DNA of 21,288 bases, from NCBI GenBank assembly GCA_964383465.1, contig CAYLGT010000013.1:1-21288 (forward strand), in the 5' to 3' direction. The notes beneath the pieces are model-generated. The model saw only the letters and a program-made list of their open reading frames with translations, was not told the DNA's origin and did not search any database. The stretch comes from CAYLGT01 sp964383465. Lineage in GTDB: Bacteria; Patescibacteriota; Saccharimonadia; Saccharimonadales; Saccharimonadaceae. The translations under genes and the position numbers were made by a program. Shown here one piece after another: positions 19,426 through 21,288 of the stretch (position 1 is the first letter of the stretch; each line of letters starts with the position of its first letter).

Positions 19426-21288
19426 CTACGCCTTTTGCAAGATGATCGTGAGGTCCAAGCCCTCAACTTTCACATCTTCCCTGTGGTCGTCAGCGTCACC
19501 AAGCTTTGCGAGTGTTTCGAGTTCGATTGTGGCTTTATGCTCCTTGATCGCCTTCGCTAGTTCATCGCTCTGGGTTTGCAGATAAAGCCGTATGCGATCG
19601 TCAACATTGAGACCAGCGTTTTTACGCGCCGCCTGTACGTAGCGTACGATTTCACGCATCAACCCTTCACGCTTGAGTCCTGGAGTTATACGCTCATCGA
19701 TTGCCACTTCTTCTCCTTCAAGCACGGCTTTGAGGTTCAGCTCTTCGAGCAAAATTGGTGCAAAGTCGAAGGCCGTACCCGTAGTTGGAACTGTAACGCT
19801 CGCTAACGGCTGACGAACTTTGAGCTGTGCCTTGGCTCGGAGCATGAGTCCAACATTTACATACTCACGTACCTTTTCCATGTCGTTCATCACAAGTTCG
19901 TTGACATGTCCTGCAGGCAGCCAATCCTTGAGGTGTACCGACTCGCTGTCGCCCGTCAGGTTATGGTAGAGTTCTTCAGCGAGAAATGGCGTAAACGGCG
20001 CGAGTAGGTACGCCAGACGAACCAGCACATAGTGTAGTGTGCGGTATGCCATAGCTTTGTCGTCGTCATCTTCACTCTTCCAGAAACGGCGGCGACTGCG
20101 ACGAACATACCAGTTGCTGGCATCATCGAGAAACGGTAGTATCGGGCTCATGGCATCTGGGAAATTGTATCCGTCCATGTTTTTCTCGACCTCGGCGACG
20201 AGCTGGTGAAGCCGTGAGATGATCCAGCTATCGAGTGGGTTCGAGCAGTCGTCGAGTGGATCTTTCAGCTCACCATCAAACTCCCATCCATCGACTTCGG
20301 CGTACATAGTGAAGAAGTCATACATGTTCCACACCATACTCAGTTTGCGGGCTACATCACCGACTTCTTTGTCCTGAAGGGCGAAATCTTCTCCGTTAAG
20401 CAGCGGGCTCGACAGCAGCAAGAAGCGCAGGCTATCGGCACTAAACTTGTCCATGAGCTCATTCGGATCGGTATAGTTACCGTAGCTTTTACTCATCTTG
20501 CGGCCGTCATTTCCAGCCACGTTACCGGTGACAATGACGTTTTTGAAGCTGTTTTCACCAAACAGTGCCACGCTCATGGCGTGCATGTAGTAAAACCAGG
20601 CACGCACTTGACCGATGTACTCCACGATGAAATCACCTGGGAAGTTTTCTTCGAACTTCTCTTTGTTTTCAAACGGATAGTGGAACTGTGCAAATGGCAT
20701 GCTTCCCGCCTCAAACCAACTGTCCATAACTTTGTCGACACGAGTATAGACTTCCCCGTCGATCTCAAACGTGATGCCGTCGACCCATGGGCGGTGATAA
20801 TCCTCCAGCTCCACGCCGGAAAGTTCTTTGAGTTCAGCGTAGCTGCCAACGACTCGGACCTTGCCAGACTCTGACTTCCAGACTGGCATCGCAGTCGCCC
20901 AGAAACGGTCACGAGAGATGTTCCAGTCCGGCGCTTGTTCGACAGTTTTCTCGAAGCGCCCGTGCTTCACGTGTGCCGGGAACCAGTTGATCGGGCTATT
21001 TTTCTCCAACATCTTTTCGCGCTGACCGTCGATATCCATAAACCAACTTGGGTGTGCTCGGTACATGAGTTTCGTGCCACAGCGGTGACAGTGTGGGTAG
21101 CTGTGTCGTATGTAGTCGACTCTCCAGACAACGCCGCGAGCGTGCAGGTCTTTGGCGATCTGCTTGTTTACTTCCCAGACGTTGTAGCCCTTCCAGTCAC
21201 TTTCTGTGAATATGCCGTTTTCGTCGATAGCATGCACGACAGGAATTTTGTGCATGCGAGCGAGCGCAAAGTCCTCTTCACCATAGGC
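19426..21288 (-). CDS. ileS: Isoleucyl-tRNA synthetase, 3' part (5' end outside window)
   Basis: This enzyme charges tRNA-Ile and edits misactivated valine. About 620 C-terminal residues are in the window; the frame continues past the right edge, where the sequence reads AYGEEDFALAR in the editing-domain region (family form APxYGEDDF). Visible features are RHSYPHCHRCGTKLMYR, WNISRDRFWATAMPVW, MDSWFEAGSMPFAQ, and the ATP-binding DGRKMSKSYGNYTDPNEL, followed by the anticodon-binding domain (WYVRRSRRRFW). The KMSKSxxNYxDP context and the lack of a C-terminal zinc finger indicate the eukaryote-like type 2 class, which in other bacteria is often mupirocin-insensitive. Stop TAG, 5 nt before the hydrolase gene. 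Confidence 0.95.
   Translation of the reverse strand, partial: AYGEEDFALARMHKIPVVHAIDENGIFTESDWKGYNVWEVNKQIAKDLHARGVVWRVDYIRHSYPHCHRCGTKLMYRAHPSWFMDIDGQREKMLEKNSPINWFPAHVKHGRFEKTVEQAPDWNISRDRFWATAMPVWKSESGKVRVVGSYAELKELSGVELEDYHRPWVDGITFEIDGEVYTRVDKVMDSWFEAGSMPFAQFHYPFENKEKFEENFPGDFIVEYIGQVRAWFYYMHAMSVALFGENSFKNVIVTGNVAGNDGRKMSKSYGNYTDPNELMDKFSADSLRFLLLSSPLLNGEDFALQDKEVGDVARKLSMVWNMYDFFTMYAEVDGWEFDGELKDPLDDCSNPLDSWIISRLHQLVAEVEKNMDGYNFPDAMSPILPFLDDASNWYVRRSRRRFWKSEDDDDKAMAYRTLHYVLVRLAYLLAPFTPFLAEELYHNLTGDSESVHLKDWLPAGHVNELVMNDMEKVREYVNVGLMLRAKAQLKVRQPLASVTVPTTGTAFDFAPILLEELNLKAVLEGEEVAIDERITPGLKREGLMREIVRYVQAARKNAGLNVDDRIRLYLQTQSDELAKAIKEHKATIELETLAKLGDADDHREDVKVEGLDLTIILQKA

Noticed and set aside
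1..21288. UGA reassigned to glycine or another amino acid, as in some related candidate phyla
   Set aside because: All core genes end at TAA or TAG and contain no in-frame TGA, so the standard code explains every gene.
1..21288. CRISPR array, insertion sequence or prophage
   Set aside because: No regularly spaced direct repeats, transposase, integrase or phage structural genes are visible.

Overview
The window is a compact bacterial chromosome segment of roughly balanced base composition, with no rRNA, tRNA, transposase, integrase or CRISPR array that I can see. Gene content (type B L31, RF1 plus PrmC, ParA/ParB, L21, a KMSKS-type IleRS, an LCP protein, a membrane HtrA, a lactate-type dehydrogenase next to enolase), very short intergenic gaps, near-absence of UGA stops and many promoters placed almost on top of the start codon suggest a small-genome bacterium. 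A member of the Patescibacteria/CPR, probably Saccharibacteria-like, is my best guess; this is inferred from gene content and not from a tree.

Layout. 1-2.8 kb: translation termination block (rpmE2, prfA, prmC), with a small reverse-strand gene between prfA and prmC. 2.8-3.3 kb: gene-free, palindrome-rich segment bounded by a 20-bp inverted repeat, followed by an unlisted small cysteine-rich gene on the minus strand. 3.6-7.2 kb: minus-strand envelope operon (LCP protein, polytopic membrane protein, HtrA/PDZ protease), divergent from signal peptidase I. 7.9-9.5 kb: parA-parB. 9.6-11.8 kb: minus-strand rplU and a row of small genes, including a membrane-anchored coiled-coil protein and a predicted zinc metallopeptidase. 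11.9-14.5 kb: a redox cassette made of a ferric-reductase-like flavocytochrome, an ApbE-type flavin transferase and a membrane-anchored FMN-binding protein. 14.5-17.5 kb: enolase followed by one continuous ORF that joins a D-2-hydroxyacid dehydrogenase to a phosphoglycerate mutase. 17.5-21.3 kb: minus-strand small gene, rhodanese, NAD(P)-binding protein, alpha/beta hydrolase and the 3' part of ileS.

How it fits together. PrmC methylates the GGQ of the RF1 encoded beside it. The flavocytochrome, FMN_bind protein and ApbE form a plausible route that carries electrons from cytoplasmic NAD(P)H across the membrane to a covalently flavinylated extracytoplasmic domain. The two convergent transcription units of this cassette carry nearly the same tandem 11-bp repeat at the same distance from their -10 boxes, which suggests a shared activator. 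The enolase/PGM/dehydrogenase pair packs two consecutive lower-glycolysis steps and a probable fermentative reductase into one operon.

The most interesting items are the dehydrogenase-mutase fusion, the shared regulatory repeats of the redox cassette, the hairpin-bounded repeat segment, and two small cysteine-containing genes that differ from all other genes here by having strong Shine-Dalgarno sites and UGA stops.
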